A stretch of DNA of 64,000 nucleotides from Sporosarcina luteola (GTDB lineage: Bacteria; Bacillota; Bacilli; Bacillales_A; Planococcaceae), in assembly GCF_023715585.1 (NCBI RefSeq), contig NZ_JAMBOK010000002.1, positions 186,001-250,000 of the forward strand, given 5' to 3'. The notes below the pieces were generated by a model. It was not told the DNA's origin. It ran no database searches and saw only the letters and a list, made by a program, of their open reading frames with translations. The position numbers and the translations under genes were made by a program. Below, one piece after another: positions 43,723-52,880 of the stretch. Each line of letters begins with the position of its first letter. Positions within the stretch are counted from its first letter, which is position 1.

Positions 43723-44880
43723 TTATTCAACAGGTGAATTACTTGTCAATGTCAATTCGACCGAACGTTTTTGGGAGCCTGAGTAAACGGTGAGCGTCGC
43801 TTTGTCACCAATTTTAAGTTCGGAATAAAGGAGTTTCCGTAGTTCCATGGAGTTGTTGATGTCGGTTCCGTTAATCGCGGTGATGACGTCCTGCTCTTTC
43901 AATCCTGCTTTGCCTGCAGCAGATGTCGGGTCAACACTGGCGACCATGACGCCACCTTTCACTTCTTCCGGAAGATCCTGCACATACATATACGGAACAT
44001 CGGCCAAGTCTGCGAGTCCAACGCCGATATACGGCCGCTCGATTTTCCCGTTTTTCGTAATTTCTTCAAGCAATGGAACGACATCGTTGCTCGGGATTGC
44101 AAAGCCGAGGCCTTCCACGCCGCTTTCCGCGATTTTCAAACTGTTGATGCCGATCAGTTTGCCGTCTGTTGTCAGAAGGGCGCCGCCGCTGTTGCCGGGA
44201 TTGATGGCAGCATCGGTTTGGATGACATTCATTTCCCAGTTGCCTGCGGTTGTTTTAATGTCGATGGAACGGGAGGGTGCACTGATGATGCCTTGCGTGA
44301 CGGTGCCGGAAAAGTCCAGGCTTAGCGGATTTCCGATGGCGACGACAGGATCGCCCGCGCGCAATTTATCGGAATCCCCGAACTCAAGTGCAGTGTCGAC
44401 TAGTTTGGCATTTATCTTCAGGACGGCCAAGTCGGTCAGTGCATCGCTTCCAACCAGCTCTGCAGTCTCCTTTTCCCCTCCTTGCAATGTCACTTCAATT
44501 TTGCCCGCGCCTTCAACGACGTGATTGTTCGTCACGATATAAGCATCATCGCCTTCAATTTTATAGATGACGCCGGAGCCGGTACCGTATTCCGAGAGCT
44601 CCGAACTGCCTGCAAATCGATTCCCTGTAGTTTTGAAATTCGATACACCGACAATGCCTTTCGAAGCATGCTCCACCATATCGGAAAGGGAAGTTGGAGA
44701 GTTTGCAGAAGTTTGGATTAAATTAGGTGAGGTTGAACTCTCTGTTACACCTGCCGTCGCCTCATTGTATGTTTTTGCCTGTAATATGTCCGTATTCGCG
44801 ACGACGCCAAGCGTTAGTGCTGAACCTAATATGCCGGCACCAACTGTTGTGATGAAGCGTTTGCCGAATGAATCTGCCAT
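43723..44880 (-). CDS. HtrA-type serine protease (S1C, PDZ)
   Basis: 385 residues. N-terminal membrane anchor at about 8-26, linker, trypsin-like domain with His in VTNNHVVEGA, Asp in ALTDLAVLKI and Ser in NPGNSGGALL, then one PDZ domain (IGVGLADLADV ... GLKEQDVITAING). It degrades misfolded proteins outside the membrane. ATG 44880 has AGAGGGG 9 bases before; the longer frame has none. No CssRS-type system adjoins it; whether the two-component system at 39.7 kb controls it is open. Confidence 0.93.
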   Translation of the reverse strand: MADSFGKRFITTVGAGILGSALTLGVVANTDILQAKTYNEATAGVTESSTSPNLIQTSANSPTSLSDMVEHASKGIVGVSNFKTTGNRFAGSSELSEYGTGSGVIYKIEGDDAYIVTNNHVVEGAGKIEVTLQGGEKETAELVGSDALTDLAVLKINAKLVDTALEFGDSDKLRAGDPVVAIGNPLSLDFSGTVTQGIISAPSRSIDIKTTAGNWEMNVIQTDAAINPGNSGGALLTTDGKLIGINSLKIAESGVEGLGFAIPSNDVVPLLEEITKNGKIERPYIGVGLADLADVPYMYVQDLPEEVKGGVMVASVDPTSAAGKAGLKEQDVITAINGTDINNSMELRKLLYSELKIGDKATLTVYSGSQKRSVELTLTSNSPVE

Positions 44881-44937
44881 AAATAAAACCCCTCTCTTAT
44901 ACTCGTTGGTTTTATTGTAAGGGGAAAGTATGAACAA

Positions 44938-45164
44938 ATTATTACGGGGTGATGAACAAATGGTAAAAATCTCCGTGAGTAGTGAAAAACTATGTAACTT
45001 GCAATAATTTATTTAGTCAGATAGAATGGAATTTACAGACTCCTTAATTATTTTATGTAAGCGCATTCAAATTGAATAGCGTTGCAGACCAGCGCATATG
45101 GTGGCTTTGCGTGCAATTTTTGCACTTTCAATAGCAATCTATAAAGAACAGGGAGGAATGGAAC
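44938..45164. other. Gap between divergent htrA-like and aldehyde dehydrogenase genes
   Basis: 227 bases that must hold both promoters. I could not assign -35/-10 pairs with confidence; a GG/GC spacing for sigma-54 was tested and does not fit. Confidence 0.4.
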
Positions 45165-46706
45165 ATGGTACAAGCTGTAGAAAATCACGTTTATGCATTT
45201 CCGAACACAGAAGGGGCAAAGGTGAACTTCAAGGAACGCTACGATAATTTCATCGGCGGAAAATGGGTTGCCCCGGTGAATGGGCAATACTTCGATAACC
45301 CGACACCTGTCACAGGTAAAGTGTTTACACAAGTGGCGCGTTCGACTGCAGAAGATATTGAGCTTGCGCTTGATGCAGCACATGCCGCTAAGGATGCATG
45401 GGGAAAAACGTCGGTCACGGAACGTGCGAATATCCTATTGAAAATCGCAGACCGCATGGAAGCGAATCTCGAAATGCTTGCCGTTGCAGAGACGTGGGAA
45501 AACGGAAAAGCAGTGCGTGAAACATTGAATGCCGATTTGCCGCTCGCAATTGATCATTTCAGATACTTCGCTTCCGCGATCCGCTCACAAGAAGGCGGCG
45601 TTAGCCAAATCGACAACAATACAGTTGCGTACCATTTCCATGAGCCAATCGGGGTTGTCGGCCAGATCATCCCTTGGAACTTCCCATTGTTGATGGCGGT
45701 TTGGAAGCTGGCGCCTGCGCTTGCAGCGGGGAACTGCGTCGTGCTGAAGCCGGCCGAGCAGACCCCTTCATCCATCCTCGTATTGATGGAATTGATCGAA
45801 GACCTGCTGCCGGCAGGCGTCGTCAATGTCGTCAACGGTTTCGGTCTGGAAGCGGGCAAGCCGCTTGCATCGAACCCGCGAATCGGTAAAATCGCATTTA
45901 CGGGCGAGACGACGACAGGCCGCCTCATCATGCAATATGCCGCACAGAACTTGATTCCGATGACGCTTGAGCTTGGCGGGAAATCGCCGAACATCTTCTT
46001 TGAGGACGTCATGGCGGAAGATGATGCATTCCTTGATAAAGCGATCGAAGGCTTTGTCATGTTTGCCTTGAACCAAGGGGAAGTGTGCACATGCCCTTCG
46101 CGCGCATTGATCCAGGAGTCCATCTACGACAAGTTCATGGAGCGTGCGCTTGAGCGTGTGAAGGCGATCAAAATCGGCAACCCGCTTGACCCAACAGTTA
46201 TGATGGGTGCACAAGCCTCGACGGAGCAATTGGAAAAAATCCTTTCATACCTGGATATCGGGAAGCAGGAAGGGGCCGAATGCCTCGTTGGAGGAGAGCA
46301 GAATAAGCTTGGCGGAGAATTGGCAGGCGGCTACTACGTCCAACCGACAGTCTTTAAAGGGAATAACAAAATGCGTATCTTCCAAGAGGAGATCTTCGGG
46401 CCGGTCGTTTCTGTCACGACATTCAAGACGAAGGAAGAAGCGTTGGAAATTGCGAACGATACATTATACGGCTTAGGCTCAGGCGTCTGGACACGCGACA
46501 TGAACACAGCATATCGCTTCGGACGCGGCATAGAAGCAGGGCGCGTCTGGACCAACTGCTACCATGCCTATCCGGCGCATGCCGCATTCGGAGGCTATAA
46601 GGCGTCCGGAATTGGACGTGAAAACCATCTGCAAATGCTATCCCATTACCAGCAGACGAAAAATATGCTCGTCAGCTATAGCGAAGACAAATTAGGATTC
46701 TTTTAA
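45165..46706 (+). CDS. Aldehyde dehydrogenase (ExaC/AldA group)
   Basis: 513 residues, full length. NAD fold with [17 protein letters not shown] and FTGETTTGR, catalytic Glu in LELGGKSPN and catalytic Cys in [11 protein letters not shown]. Oxidises aldehydes, probably acetaldehyde, to acids. GGGAGGAATGG precedes ATG 45165. A DUF779 gene follows 40 bases later, a pairing seen for the same type of dehydrogenase in other bacteria, for example in mycobacteria. Confidence 0.95.
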   Translation: MVQAVENHVYAFPNTEGAKVNFKERYDNFIGGKWVAPVNGQYFDNPTPVTGKVFTQVARSTAEDIELALDAAHAAKDAWGKTSVTERANILLKIADRMEANLEMLAVAETWENGKAVRETLNADLPLAIDHFRYFASAIRSQEGGVSQIDNNTVAYHFHEPIGVVGQIIPWNFPLLMAVWKLAPALAAGNCVVLKPAEQTPSSILVLMELIEDLLPAGVVNVVNGFGLEAGKPLASNPRIGKIAFTGETTTGRLIMQYAAQNLIPMTLELGGKSPNIFFEDVMAEDDAFLDKAIEGFVMFALNQGEVCTCPSRALIQESIYDKFMERALERVKAIKIGNPLDPTVMMGAQASTEQLEKILSYLDIGKQEGAECLVGGEQNKLGGELAGGYYVQPTVFKGNNKMRIFQEEIFGPVVSVTTFKTKEEALEIANDTLYGLGSGVWTRDMNTAYRFGRGIEAGRVWTNCYHAYPAHAAFGGYKASGIGRENHLQMLSHYQQTKNMLVSYSEDKLGFF

Positions 46707-46746
46707 TGGCGAAATCCCGGATTTTTTTATGAAAGGAGGAATGCCG

Positions 46747-47109
46747 ATGCCCGAACGCGTTCTCGCAACGGACGCCGCTTTGGAATTGATCGAATTATTG
46801 AAGGGAAAGCATGGCCCGCTAATGTTCCACCAATCGGGAGGCTGCTGCGATGGCTCCTCCCCGATGTGCTACCCGGACGGCGACCTGATCCTCGGAGATC
46901 AGGACGTCCTTCTTGGACATATCGGCGGCACGCCGTTCTACATGCATAAAAACCAATATGACTATTGGAAGCATACGCAGCTGATCATCGACGTCGTGGA
47001 CGGCAGGGGAGGCATGTTCTCCCTCGAGGGAGTGGAAGGGAAGCGATTCCTTACACGGTCTCGCGCCTTCACATCGGAAGAGAACGAAAAACTTCAGCAA
47101 CAAGCATAG
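46747..47109 (+). CDS. DUF779 family protein
   Basis: 120 residues: HGPLMFHQSGGCCDGSSPMC carries the cluster of conserved Cys and His, followed by LLGHIGGTPFYM and the FSLEGVEGKRFL tail. The family recurs beside acetaldehyde dehydrogenases and is thought to assist them, but its activity is unproven. ATG 46747 is chosen over 46741 for its 7-base distance to AAAGGAGG. Its 3' end overlaps the convergent SGNH gene by 41 bases. Confidence 0.9.
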   Translation: MPERVLATDAALELIELLKGKHGPLMFHQSGGCCDGSSPMCYPDGDLILGDQDVLLGHIGGTPFYMHKNQYDYWKHTQLIIDVVDGRGGMFSLEGVEGKRFLTRSRAFTSEENEKLQQQA

Positions 47110-48010
47110 AAAAAGGTTCCGGGCGACCGGAACCTTTTCCTTTTATGTCGCTGATCAAAGCAGCTGTAAAAGCATCCGCGGGAATCCAAGGGTAATCAGC
47201 CTGGACTTTATTCCAGAATAGTTCCGCCACGGCCTGGTATCCATCAGGACTCAAATGGATATTTTGCGGATTCGGCAAATTGAGCTTGAAATCCTGTGCA
47301 ACGACATCAGCCGTCTCGACCCAATCGACATTCGGCAATTGTGCTGCCGTCTCAATCGCTTTATTCATACTGGAAAGCACCTGTACGAGCAAAGGCTGAA
47401 TCTCCGCCGGCAGATGAGGGTATGGATTGTAATAGCCCATCACATACACTTGCGCATCCGGATTGATCGTATGGATCTCCGTAATGATCTTCATCAGATT
47501 CATACCGACTTGCTTTATTTCCATCTGAAGCGCCTGCTCGTCATACGTGACAGCAAACGTCTTCGAATCGATTTTCATATGCGCAAGCACATCATTCGCA
47601 CCCGCACTGATCGTAATCAGACCCGCATTCGCAATCGCGTCATGAAGTCGGATGGACTTGCCGTCAACTTCCCGCGCCGCATTTTCTTCAATGTCCTTCA
47701 GTACATCCTTTGTCGTATAGCCAGGCATGGCAAACATTTTATTGAAAGAATTCAAGAGCCCTGTTTCTTCCAGGGTGTCTGCCAGGTAATCAGCATAGCC
47801 GTCACCGATTTTACCGGAATGGTTCATTCCCGCGGCAAGTGAATCGCCTAATGCGAGGTAGCTGGAGGCTGCAACCCATGTTGGTGCCGTAATTTTGGCC
47901 ATGCTTTCTTCGACAGTGGTTTCAGCGCTTACAGTTTGGAGGAGGGACATACCCGTGTAAAGCATAAGCACCAATAAAGTGAACACATTACGTATGAACT
48001 TTTTCCCCAT
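47069..48010 (-). CDS. Secreted SGNH/GDSL hydrolase
   Basis: 313 residues with a signal peptide (about 1-30, cleavage near VSAET), GDSL block YLALGDSLAAG, block III SAGANDVL and terminal IHLSPDGYQAV. Probably a lipase or esterase acting on the cell surface. ATG 48010 follows GGGAGG. The C terminus (IKGKGSGRPEPFSM...) is encoded by the intergenic hairpin and part of the DUF779 gene, so the original stop was probably lost. Confidence 0.88.
   Translation of the reverse strand: MGKKFIRNVFTLLVLMLYTGMSLLQTVSAETTVEESMAKITAPTWVAASSYLALGDSLAAGMNHSGKIGDGYADYLADTLEETGLLNSFNKMFAMPGYTTKDVLKDIEENAAREVDGKSIRLHDAIANAGLITISAGANDVLAHMKIDSKTFAVTYDEQALQMEIKQVGMNLMKIITEIHTINPDAQVYVMGYYNPYPHLPAEIQPLLVQVLSSMNKAIETAAQLPNVDWVETADVVAQDFKLNLPNPQNIHLSPDGYQAVAELFWNKVQADYPWIPADAFTAALISDIKGKGSGRPEPFSMLVAEVFRSLPM
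47110..47145. terminator. Hairpin AAAAGGTTCCGG/CCGGAACCTTTT
   Basis: 12-bp perfect arms with a 4-base loop and T runs on both strands. It terminates DUF779 and at the same time lies within the SGNH reading frame. Confidence 0.85.
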
Positions 48011-48168
48011 AATACCTCCCTTTGGATCCATTTTTCTTCGTTTAACTGCCGACTGGAGTAAATTTACTTACACCCTGCAGTTGTTCCCCAATTGTATGTG
48101 GATATGTAAAAAAATTATACAGAAATAAAAAAGATGCCTCTCATAAAAGGAGAAGCACCGGAATATTG

Positions 48169-48561
48169 TTAAATAAATCGTTTCCTTTCATCCGGAGAGG
48201 GAAGCATGCAAGCCCCTTCAGTTTTGCCGAACCATTGGTACCGGTTGCGGGCAAAATAATCGTAAAAGCCGTCACGGATTTTACGTGGGACGAGTATAAA
48301 TAGAAATAACAGATGCCATAAGCCGTCCAACTTCTTTGCAATATGGAGAGCCGCGGACGATTTCGTGTATGCCTTACCGTTTTCTATCAACACGATGCTG
48401 TCGACATCCTCCGGAATGTTGAACTGCTTCACATACTTTTCGCCGGTCTCGCTTTGCAATGAAGAAAAAAGGAAGTGGGCAGCAGGATCCCGTTTAATTA
48501 TGAATTGGACACTTGAATTGCAAAAGTTACATTCCCCATCGAATAATACAATTCGCTTCAT
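48169..48561 (-). CDS. YuxK/DCC-family thiol-disulfide oxidoreductase-like protein
   Basis: 130 residues of the DCC1/DUF393 family: VLFDGECNFCNSSVQF carries the D-x2-C-x2-C motif for which the family is named, with RDPAAHFLFSSLQS following. ATG 48561 has AAGGAG 8 bases upstream; the longer frame lacks a site. The reaction is not established. Confidence 0.9.
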   Translation of the reverse strand: MKRIVLFDGECNFCNSSVQFIIKRDPAAHFLFSSLQSETGEKYVKQFNIPEDVDSIVLIENGKAYTKSSAALHIAKKLDGLWHLLFLFILVPRKIRDGFYDYFARNRYQWFGKTEGACMLPSPDERKRFI

Positions 48562-48645
48562 CGTAATGTCTCCTTCCGCCATGCTTAGTAGTATTATATC
48601 CTTATTAAGCGAAAAGAAACGCAATCTGGAATTCTTTACTTTAGA

Positions 48646-48676
48646 CGGAAAATTTGGTATACTAATAGTAGCGAGG
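48646..48676 (+). promoter_or_regulatory. Possible sigma-A promoter of the 57-aa gene
   Basis: TTTACT, 17 bases, TATACT upstream of the small gene at 48764. Confidence 0.4.
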
Positions 48677-48763
48677 GACGGTCCCGCGACTTATCCCAGA
48701 ACGGTTATCGTCTTCATTTCACGTCACAGTTGCCTTGGGTACCATATGAAGGAGAGTGATTGA

Positions 48764-48937
48764 ATGGAACGCGTATTCATTGATCCGTACGAAATGGAAC
48801 TGAGACAGGATCCTGATTTCATCGCATCGCTTGAGATGATCGACGAAGGTTCACCTGTCCACTATCCGCAGTATGCGAAAAACAGGAAAGAAACTGCCGG
48901 GTTTACTCCAAGAGAATTGCCGCAAGTATATCAATAA
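48764..48937 (+). CDS. Small protein (57 aa), unknown
   Basis: ATG 48764 with AAGGAGAG 7 bases before it and a terminator 15 bases behind. Sequence MERVFIDPYEMELRQDPDFI ... FTPRELPQVYQ is acidic and Tyr/Pro-rich. A clean short gene but not one I recognise. Confidence 0.7.
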   Translation: MERVFIDPYEMELRQDPDFIASLEMIDEGSPVHYPQYAKNRKETAGFTPRELPQVYQ

Positions 48938-48951
48938 TAAAGTGAAACTAC

Positions 48952-48990
48952 AGGGCTGTCTCCAATCAAAGGGGACAGCTCTTTTTTGTT
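48952..48990 (+). terminator. Terminator of the 57-aa gene
   Basis: AGGGCTGTCTCC and GGGGACAGCTCT arms and six T. Confidence 0.85.
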
Positions 48991-49091
48991 TTGCGAGGAT
49001 TGAAGTTTCAAAATTGAGAAAATAAGGGATAGATAGACAGACAGCATTTTCACTTTAGTGCTTCCGCGGAATAGATAGAGGAGGAATTGTC

Positions 49092-50345
49092 ATGAAGTTA
49101 GCACGCAATATTATTATCGCCCTCATTGCCGGTATCATTGTCGGACTGATTCTGAACTTGTTTGCCCCTGGAATTTTCGTATTAGCGGATAAGTTCCTGT
49201 TCAAGCCGTTAGGAATTATCTTCCTGAACCTCATGAAGATGCTCGTCATCCCTGTCGTCTTCGTTTCTATCGCGCTTGGAACGATTGGCATAGGTGATCC
49301 TAAGAAGTTAGGAAGGATTGGCGGGAAGACGTTAGGGTATTTCCTGGCTACAACCGCTATCGCCATCGTCATTGCCCTTTCCTTGGCCCTCATGCTAAAG
49401 CCGGGTGCGGGGGAGAACTTTGATACGTCAGGCGCGAATTATGAAGCTGAAGAAGCGCCGCCTGTCACGGATACATTGTTAGGTATCATCCCAACGAACC
49501 CGATCACTGCAATGGCGGAAGGTAATATGCTTCAGATCATCTTCTTTGCGGCCTTGGTAGGATTCGGGATTGCAATGCTCGGCAATCGGGTGGAGCGAGT
49601 CACTGAATTGCTGGAGCAGGCTAATGAACTAATCATGTATCTGATCACCTTCGTCATGAAGTTTGCGCCATACGGAGCATTCGGCTTGATTGCCTCAGCG
49701 GTCGGCAGTCAAGGGTTCGACGCGTTGCGGGCGATGGGAATGTATATGATTGTTGTCCTAGGCGCTCTTCTTATCCACTCGGTCGTCGTCTACGGCGGCA
49801 CAGTGTCCTTGCTCGGCAAGCGGAATCCGATCTGGTTTTTCAAGAACTTCTTTCCGGCACAGGTCGTCGCCTTCAGTACGGCGAGTTCCGCGGCAACGCT
49901 TCCGATTTCCATGAAAACCGCACAGGAGAGGCTGAAAGTGCCTGAGTCGATCAGCTCTTTCACACAATCTTTAGGCGCAACGATTAACATGGATGGAACG
50001 GCTATCATGCAAGGGGCAGCAGTTGTTTTCATTGCCCAAGCCTTTGGCATCGAGCTCTCAATGGGGCAGTTGCTCACTGTCGTCCTCACCGCAGTCCTTG
50101 CCAGCATCGGGACGGCCGCCGTGCCGGGCGCAGGGCTGATCATGTTGGCGATGGTTTTGACATCTGTCGGTCTGCCAGTCGAAGGAATTGCACTCGTCTT
50201 AGGGGTCGACCGCCTGCTTGATATGGTGCGCACAGCTGTCAACATCACAGGAGATGCAGCATGCGCAGTTGTTGTTGCTCAGACGGAAGGTGTACTTGGC
50301 GATCCGGATGATGATCAGGTGAAGGCTAGTACGAAGACCGTCTGA
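49092..50345 (+). CDS. Dicarboxylate/amino-acid:cation symporter (DAACS)
   Basis: 417 residues with about eight membrane helices and two re-entrant loops. Family signatures: serine-rich AFSTASSAATLPISM, NMDGTAIMQG and the DRLLDMVRTAVNITGDA helix that binds substrate and Na+ or H+. Imports glutamate, aspartate or C4-dicarboxylates. GAGGAGG precedes ATG 49092; a terminator follows, so it is a single-gene unit. Confidence 0.95.
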   Translation: MKLARNIIIALIAGIIVGLILNLFAPGIFVLADKFLFKPLGIIFLNLMKMLVIPVVFVSIALGTIGIGDPKKLGRIGGKTLGYFLATTAIAIVIALSLALMLKPGAGENFDTSGANYEAEEAPPVTDTLLGIIPTNPITAMAEGNMLQIIFFAALVGFGIAMLGNRVERVTELLEQANELIMYLITFVMKFAPYGAFGLIASAVGSQGFDALRAMGMYMIVVLGALLIHSVVVYGGTVSLLGKRNPIWFFKNFFPAQVVAFSTASSAATLPISMKTAQERLKVPESISSFTQSLGATINMDGTAIMQGAAVVFIAQAFGIELSMGQLLTVVLTAVLASIGTAAVPGAGLIMLAMVLTSVGLPVEGIALVLGVDRLLDMVRTAVNITGDAACAVVVAQTEGVLGDPDDDQVKASTKTV

Positions 50346-50375
50346 TTCCATCAGCAAAAAATAGAATCATTAACT

Positions 50376-50425
50376 CGGACTGTCCAGAAAAGTCAGTTTA
50401 GGCTGATTTTCTGTGACAGTTTTTT
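50376..50425. terminator. Terminator between the symporter and LitR-like genes
   Basis: ACTGTC-AGAAAA-TCAG and CTGA-TTTTCT-GACAGT arms with six T. Confidence 0.85.
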
Positions 50426-50450
50426 GCGTGATAATGAAGGAGCCATAGAG

Positions 50451-51368
50451 TTATTCTCCGAATTCAATACTTTCCCAAACCTCTTGGAGATCGTCTGTCA
50501 GGCTGATTGCATTAAGGTCTTTTGCGGTTATGCTTCCTATCGCTCCTTTACCGCCGAGGTAAAACCGGCTATTAGGTCTCCTTGCTGCGAATGCGTCAAG
50601 CTTCTCCAATAAATCCGGCTCTCTATCAAAAGGGATTGTAGTGGAGGCGGATAGGATCACCGTCTTCGGATCCAGCTTTTCTACCAATGCCTCAATGGAG
50701 CCGGGCGCAGGAGACGCTCCGACCAATACCGTTCGCCAGCCTTTCAGCATGAACTGCAGCAGCAATATATGAAGCGGAATTTCGTGCTGTTCGTATGGCA
50801 GGCATGCCGCAAGTACGAGCGGTGCATCTGGCCGATATTGAGAGTTTCTACGGATCTGTACTAAAAAATCCCGGACGATGAGGCTGGAAACCGACTCTTG
50901 GTATTCATCCCACTCCCGTTTTTCCCACCTGCTCCCGACTTCATTCAAAAATGGAATGACGACCTGTTCTAGGAAAGTGGATAATCCCACTTGGTGGTAG
51001 GCTTGCTGGAGGGTAAGCGCCAATTCGAGTTCATCGCAGCGATTTCCTTTCTCCAGCAATTGGAGGACAAAATTATTCAGCAATCCTTGCTGGGCTAGTG
51101 GTTCTTTGGATGATAGGACGGCATCTCTCTTATCCGACTCCACCATTTGCACAGCTTGACGTATCGGTGTTCCTTGCTCGGAAAGCACTTTGACTTGCAG
51201 GAGAAGATTAATATCCTTGTCACTATAAACCCGATAGCCGTTTTCCAACCGTTCAGGGTGGACGATGGAATACCGTTCTTCCCACTTCCGGATGACTTGC
51301 TTGGAAAGCCCCGTCATGTCGGCTACTTGTTGTATATAATAACGACTGTTTCTGTCTAATGGAGTCAT
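50451..51368 (-). CDS. MerR-family regulator with B12-binding domain (LitR/CarH-like)
   Basis: 305 residues. MerR HTH at 9-77 (YIQQVADMTGLSKQVIRKWE), helical bundle at about 95-175, then a cobalamin-binding fold. In CarH the B12 signatures are W-x9-E-H and E/D-x-H-x2-G; here they read W148-x9-E158-S159 and E193-Q-H195-E-I-P, so the lower His ligand is kept but the bundle His and the Gly are replaced. CarH and LitR repress light-inducible genes until light breaks adenosylcobalamin. A photolyase gene 3.3 kb away fits such a regulon. Upstream lie several TnnACA-type sites. Whether this protein still binds B12 is open. Confidence 0.85.
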   Translation of the reverse strand: MTPLDRNSRYYIQQVADMTGLSKQVIRKWEERYSIVHPERLENGYRVYSDKDINLLLQVKVLSEQGTPIRQAVQMVESDKRDAVLSSKEPLAQQGLLNNFVLQLLEKGNRCDELELALTLQQAYHQVGLSTFLEQVVIPFLNEVGSRWEKREWDEYQESVSSLIVRDFLVQIRRNSQYRPDAPLVLAACLPYEQHEIPLHILLLQFMLKGWRTVLVGASPAPGSIEALVEKLDPKTVILSASTTIPFDREPDLLEKLDAFAARRPNSRFYLGGKGAIGSITAKDLNAISLTDDLQEVWESIEFGE

Positions 51369-51393
51369 CCCGATTCCTCCTGGAAGAGTTCTG

Positions 51394-51491
51394 TTCGTAA
51401 AGTATAGCTAATATTATCTTCCTGTACAACGTTGGGCGTACAACCTTGTACAAAAATCTTGTATAATGTTTTTTGTAATACATTATACAAT
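51394..51491. promoter_or_regulatory. LitR-like promoter and operator cluster
   Basis: Minus-strand promoter: TTGTAC, 17 bases, TATACT (51396-51427). T-GT-ACA sites at 51423, 51437 and 51447 overlap or flank the -35 box, and TTGTATAATG/CATTATACAA (51459-51490) is a perfect 10-bp inverted repeat around a 12-base centre. This suggests autorepression. Confidence 0.65.
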
Positions 51492-51494
51492 CAT

Positions 51495-51523
51495 TTGACA
51501 AAGTGGTTTATCCTCTTCATAAT
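51495..51523 (+). promoter_or_regulatory. Sigma-A promoter of hemAT
   Basis: TTGACA (51495-51500), 17 bases, CATAAT (51518-51523). The inverted repeat of the LitR-like operator region ends 4 bases before the -35 box. Confidence 0.7.
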
Positions 51524-51559
51524 AAAACTACTGTTAGGAAACTATTGGAGGAAATGTGT

Positions 51560-52861
51560 ATGAAATTCATTTGGAAGAATAAGAGGAACGGAACGGGGCG
51601 AACTGTTCGAAATGCAGACATACAAGCGGTGATCGAGTTGCAAGCCTACCCCGAACTTAAAAAGCAGCTCGATCTTATTGAATTTACACTTAAAGACTTG
51701 GCCATTCTCCATACATACCAACCTATCATCCGAGAACGGATTGATGACATCGTAGCTGTTTTTTATGAGAAGGTATTGTCCGTTCCGTCGCTTCGTAGAA
51801 TTATTGAAGAACGGACCAATGTTGAGCATTTGAAAAAGGTTTTAAGCGACTATATTGTGGAAATGTTCGAAGGAAGGATTGATGCGGAGGTAATCGGGAA
51901 GAAAGTGAGGATCGCTCAGATTCATTTCAATATGGGGGTGGAACCGAAATGGTATATGGGCACTTTCCAACGGATCCAGGAAGTTCTACTTCGCCTGATA
52001 ACTGAGAATATGGACGCATGGGATGAGCGAATGCAAGCAATGACAGCTGTGTCAAAGCTTATAAACTTTGAAATGCAGATTGTGTTGGAGGAATATGAGA
52101 AGAAAAACGAAAAGTTAAGGCAACAGCAATACGACATTGTGAAAACTGAGCTAAAGGGAAAAATATCCTCCATTAGTGAAGACCTTGCCGGACTTACCGA
52201 AGAAACAAGTACTTCAATTGACCAAGTGGATGCAAATGCGAATATTATTCGGTCCAGCATCCATTCCAATGTTGAGAATGTGAAAAAGATTCAAGGCTTT
52301 GCCGCACTTGGGAATGAGAAGGTGGAACAGTTGGAAGCACAGATTACCTTCATTTCGGGAAGTACTGAAAAGATGGTGAATCTAATCGGAGAGTTAAAAG
52401 TTTCTTCAAATGAAATAATAGAGATTATCGCGATGGTGAAACAGATTGCAGAACAGACCAACTTGCTGGCGTTAAATGCATCTATTGAAGCTGCACGAGC
52501 GGGGGATGCCGGTAAAGGTTTTGCGGTTGTTGCCCAAGAGGTCCGTAAATTAGCGGAGCAATCCAAACAATCTGTTGAACAGATCACTGAACTTGTCAGC
52601 AACTCCACTAGCTTAACGGACCAGGCCGTCGGGACGATTGCTGAAGTACGAGAAAGTGTATCCATTGGAATGAAAGGATCTAAAGAATCAAAAATGAAGT
52701 TTATGAAAATCCTGCAAGCCATTGAGGATAATAATGAGCATATCAGCCGGGTTGAAACGGATGTGACGGCGCTTGTCCACGTCATTAAAGAAGTAGGAAG
52801 CGATACGAAGAAGGTCGCAGCTGCGGCCGACAGTCTTCATCAAACAGCTTTACAATTATGA
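51560..52861 (+). CDS. hemAT: Heme-based aerotaxis transducer HemAT
   Basis: 433 residues, soluble. Globin sensor domain at about 30-185 with proximal His122 in [18 protein letters not shown] and Tyr69 in AVFYEKV, the positions of His123 and Tyr70 in B. subtilis HemAT. The C-terminal methyl-accepting domain has the signalling tip [18 protein letters not shown]. It reports O2 to the chemotaxis kinase CheA. ATG 51560 follows GGAGG. Divergent from the LitR-like regulator with a shared control region. Confidence 0.93.
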   Translation: MKFIWKNKRNGTGRTVRNADIQAVIELQAYPELKKQLDLIEFTLKDLAILHTYQPIIRERIDDIVAVFYEKVLSVPSLRRIIEERTNVEHLKKVLSDYIVEMFEGRIDAEVIGKKVRIAQIHFNMGVEPKWYMGTFQRIQEVLLRLITENMDAWDERMQAMTAVSKLINFEMQIVLEEYEKKNEKLRQQQYDIVKTELKGKISSISEDLAGLTEETSTSIDQVDANANIIRSSIHSNVENVKKIQGFAALGNEKVEQLEAQITFISGSTEKMVNLIGELKVSSNEIIEIIAMVKQIAEQTNLLALNASIEAARAGDAGKGFAVVAQEVRKLAEQSKQSVEQITELVSNSTSLTDQAVGTIAEVRESVSIGMKGSKESKMKFMKILQAIEDNNEHISRVETDVTALVHVIKEVGSDTKKVAAAADSLHQTALQL

Positions 52862-52880
52862 GTGACTAGGAGCGTGGAGT

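Noticed and set aside
45080-45164. Sigma-54 promoter upstream of the aldehyde dehydrogenase
   Set aside because: GG and GC dinucleotides are present near 45105 but not with 10-base spacing, and no enhancer-binding regulator is adjacent.
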